Origin: Isohypsibius dastychi
Taxonomy: Eukaryota; Tardigrada; Eutardigrada; Parachela; Isohypsibiidae
DNA: 21,738 nucleotides
Direction of reading: 5' to 3'
NCBI GenBank assembly: GCA_034696485.1
Contig: JAQIWT010000380.1
Coordinates: 1 to 21,738 of the forward strand
Shown here piece by piece: positions 19,695 to 21,738 of this stretch. Numbering within the stretch: the first letter of the stretch is position 1; every line of letters begins with the position of its first letter. A program made the translations under genes and the position numbers. The notes below the pieces were generated by a model that was not told where the DNA came from, searched no databases, and was given only the letters and a program-made list of their open reading frames with translations.

Positions 19695-19937
19695 GTAGCA
19701 AGCACTGACTAGCGAGGGGTCCAGACTTCTCGGGGGTGGGGTCTGGCACGACCAAGCGGGCACGTTACCATGCGGGGCTGCCGGACTGCCAAATTATGGT
19801 AGTTCAGAGTTTAGTTCACTTTGGCCAAACTACCATAATTTGGCAATCCGCCAGCCCTGCATGGTAACGTGCCCGCTTGGTCGTGCCAGACCCCATCCCC
19901 GAGAAGTCTGGACCCCTCGCTCGTCAGTGGTAGCAAG
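19695..19937. mobile_element. 227-bp hAT-type MITE with 8-bp target-site duplication
   Basis: The element spans 19703-19929. Its two arms (19703-19804 and 19828-19929) are about 102 bp each and about 95% complementary (five mismatches seen), with a 23-nt loop. The ends are CACTGAC..GTCAGTG. The 8-bp sequence gtagcaag flanks it exactly on both sides (19695-19702 and 19930-19937). An 8-bp duplication and CA(C/G)TG-type ends point to the hAT superfamily; P elements also make 8-bp duplications, but CACTG ends favour hAT. There is no coding capacity, so it depends on a transposase elsewhere in the genome. A transcript would fold into a long near-perfect hairpin and could feed small-RNA processing. 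Confidence 0.88.
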
Positions 19938-20120
19938 TATGAGTAGGCCTTCGCAGCGAGGCCGACCAGGCGAGAGGGGGTGGGGCGGGTTGTTAGGGGG
20001 TTGGAGGTTTTAAAATCTAAGTTAGCATGTAAGTCTATGGGAGGTGTGGCCTACAGTTTTAAATAACTGGGGGGTGAATGAATCGACCAATAGGATAAAC
20101 CCCTAAAACCTTTTATAAAA

Positions 20121-20137
20121 GCATCGGGCTCCGATGC
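20121..20137. repeat. Small perfect hairpin
   Basis: gcatcgg-gct-ccgatgc forms a 7-bp stem with a 3-nt loop, 9 nt before the C17 run. It could help stall copying at the following homopolymer junction. Confidence 0.75.
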
Positions 20138-20146
20138 TAGGTTCCG

Positions 20147-20191
20147 CCCCCCCCCCCCCCCCCGGGGGGGGGGGGGGGGGGGGGGGGGGGG
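20147..20191. repeat. C17-G28 homopolymer junction
   Basis: Seventeen C are followed directly by 28 G, a perfect 34-bp palindrome with a G overhang. Both strands have G-tract potential. It may be real, or an artefact where reads or contigs were merged across a low-complexity gap. Confidence 0.9.
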
Positions 20192-20833
20192 TTGGGGTTG
20201 AAATCAGGTTTGATAAAATTGGAGCGCCTGTTTAAAGGCTGCCTTTTCTTCTTTTCTTTTCAGTAATGACGCATGGTCAGAACAATTTCTGTGTGAATTA
20301 ATTTGTACGGCGTAGTCCTCCAGTTGGGTCGCCATCAGTTGCCCTCCATTATGTTGCTAGTCGAAGTTCCACCGAAAGTTCCACCAGACTACCCACTTAA
20401 ATTGAATTATTAAATCGGTACTGACTTCAATTGGAATCAAAAGTTGATCGAATAAAGATGAGTTTTGGATCTATCCAACAAGCTCAATTTCGTCCGAATA
20501 TTCGAAGTAGATAAAAAATGTTACTTGGCGGAAAATCATGAGCTTTTCTGCTGGTGACATTGAGTTTTTATCAATTTACAACTTTGTTTATTATCATGTT
20601 GAAATTCCCTTGGAAAGAACAACATGTTTTTTCAAGCCGGATCTTCTGAGCTATAGCTTGTGATCCTTGATGCAACAGTCACAAAGATCAATTCGTGAAA
20701 TCATGCCTAGAGGCTTTTACCTCTACCAGTCTCCAAGAAAGAAAGACATCATATTAAATAGCGGTGGAACTGAAGGTCATTCCGAGAAAAGCCTCCGGAA
20801 AACGATAGTTTTTGTATTCGGATTATTGTCTAA
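20192..20833 (+). other. Strong splice acceptor, no confident exon
   Basis: A textbook acceptor (gccttttcttcttttcttttcag, ending 20263) opens a short frame reading NDAWSEQFLCELICTA before a stop. Other open frames up to 20833 are of chance length. It may mark a plus-strand exon, but nothing joins to it with certainty. Confidence 0.3.
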
Positions 20834-21169
20834 CAAAGCTTCATTCTGATCCATGTTTCAACCCTGAACCAGAATGTTCGTGACGCTATTCATCCGAGTA
20901 CTTCTGTTCGACAAAAGTTAAACTTAAGGAAGCGTGACCTCGTGATGTCACCGCCCTCTGTTTGGCGCAATGCGCTCAATGAAATCTTATTAACTGGCGT
21001 GAGATCACGAGCTCCAATAATCGCCCGCGACGCAGTGGGGCTTTGTGATCACCCAAACTATCCACACCACCCACTTGTCGCTTCCAGTTTGGTCAAAAAT
21101 GGTTGCCACTACAATTCGGCCCGTCTATGGAAATGGGTCTCAAATAGCTCTATAGATCTCCATTGCTAA
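20834..21169 (+). CDS. Weak plus-strand open frame with a ZP-like motif
   Basis: The frame is open for 111 codons from just after a TAA at 20831 to the TAA at 21167-21169. Its C-terminal part reads DAVGLCDHPNYPHHPLVASS then LVKNGCHYNSARLWKWV. The 'C..P........LV-K-N-GC' layout recalls the 'C..P......LI..GC' step of ZP-C domains, and it shares the ggttgcca block (in the same GC frame) with 10751 and 16407. The length alone is expected by chance in this window. The opposite strand is also open and may belong to the lectin-like gene at 21360-21562, in which case this reading is false. Confidence 0.2.
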   Translation, partial: QSFILIHVSTLNQNVRDAIHPSTSVRQKLNLRKRDLVMSPPSVWRNALNEILLTGVRSRAPIIARDAVGLCDHPNYPHHPLVASSLVKNGCHYNSARLWKWVSNSSIDLHC

Positions 21170-21359
21170 ATTGAGTTCTATTCCGATGTACTGCACTACT
21201 AATGTTCTTTCTGAAACACTGAGAAATCACTTCAAGCTATTGAATGGTCAGAAATTCAGTTCACTGTCAGCACGGAAGACCTTTGAAATGAACTGAGAAA
21301 AGGAAAATTCATAGTTGTTTGTTTTCCCACGATCTGTAAAACTTCAATGCATAGCTCAC

Positions 21360-21562
21360 CTGAAGATGCCTGTCCAGTGTTGCATTATGTGAGAATGCTT
21401 TCTAGCAATGAACACTCGAATCTGCTGACTGACACCATAAATGCAGGCCAAGTTTCCAGGCACGGAATTCGACTTGAATCTTTGAATCGCAAATAAGCCG
21501 CAACGCAGAGTGGAGTAGGATGCTACGGGGTAACGTTTGCTGTCCTTTTGATGACTTCCATA
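21360..21562 (-). CDS. Possible C-type-lectin-like exon
   Basis: The minus strand is open for 67 codons up to a strong donor ATCTTCAG|GTGAGC, phase 2 (21359-21354). It reads RYPVASYSTLRCGLFAIQRF, then KSNSVPGNLACIYGVSQQI, then RVFIARKHSHIMQHWTGIF. The segment 'G-N-L-A-x-I-x-x-x-x-Q-Q-x-x-V-F-I ... W-T-G-I' follows the core of C-type lectin-like domains ('G-x-L-A-x-I ... E-x-x-F-I ... W-I-G-L'). These domains bind sugars or proteins outside the cell. The Cys and Trp that normally precede this core are not clearly in place, and the downstream exon with the W-N-D and final Cys positions could not be joined in phase. The upstream end is open: the frame starts after a TGA at 21563-21565, and acceptors such as aaaaggacag (about 21541) are possible. 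Confidence 0.35.
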
Positions 21563-21565
21563 TCA

Positions 21566-21738
21566 ATGAACAACAAGAGCTCTTTTCACAACTCTGAACT
21601 GTGGTTATGAAAGAAGTGAACTGCTCCTTCCTGTATGCATCGCTTCAATAACCATCTGACCTCTAGAAGCCAAATGAAGCGTTGGCTGCTGATACGTCTG
21701 ATTGGTATCTGACAAGCAAAGGGTCCAATATGACTGGA
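21566..21738. other. Window end, no supported feature
   Basis: A short stretch with no open frame or splice signal that can be assigned. It may contain the upstream intron of the minus-strand lectin-like candidate. Confidence 0.3.

Noticed and set aside
1-21738. tRNA, rRNA, CRISPR array, retroelement or transposase genes
   Set aside because: No box-B-like tRNA core with a matching cloverleaf, no regularly spaced repeats, and no reverse transcriptase or transposase motif was seen on either strand.

Overview
The window looks like nuclear DNA from an invertebrate animal. It is about 40% GC by eye and has no operons or ribosome binding sites. Its coding pieces are short exons flanked by GT..AG signals, several introns are only about 60-150 nt, and there are miniature DNA transposons. 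No rRNA, tRNA, CRISPR array, reverse transcriptase or transposase gene was recognised. The phylum cannot be fixed from this sequence. A small-genome ecdysozoan such as a tardigrade, mite or nematode-like animal would fit, but that is a guess.

Left third (1-6.2 kb). The clearest gene is on the minus strand: two phase-matched exons (6199-6091 and 5358-4858) encode the N-terminus of a formin. They carry a low-complexity Ser/Pro/Ala spacer followed by the start of the GBD/FH3 regulatory domain. The rest of the formin is not visible and presumably lies beyond base 1. Two weak multi-exon candidates sit in the stretch that should be its large intron, one on each strand.

Middle (6.2-13.5 kb). Gene-poor, with phase-consistent small exons on the minus strand (8229-7623), a possible signal-peptide exon (9183-9062), and a plus-strand series of exons between about 10.7 and 12.4 kb. 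The last two of that series (12112-12206 and 12271-12393) are joined by a convincing 64-nt intron.

Right-middle (13.5-17.9 kb). Plus-strand extracellular-looking coding sequence. There is a long Ser/Thr/Pro-rich exon (14715-15454), and a three-exon model (16870-17859) that also ends in a Ser/Thr-rich exon. A ZP-C-like segment at 10.74-10.98 kb has a diverged but real nucleotide paralogue at 16.39-16.59 kb. This suggests an old local duplication of genes for secreted or matrix proteins.

Right end (17.9-21.7 kb). Mostly non-coding. It holds a 99-bp TA-flanked palindromic MITE, a 227-bp hAT-type MITE with a perfect 8-bp target duplication, a C17G28 homopolymer junction, and a C-type-lectin-like exon on the minus strand at 21360-21562. 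Apart from the formin, the Ser/Thr-rich exon and the two MITEs, the gene calls rest on splice-site and phase logic rather than recognised homology and should be read as candidates.
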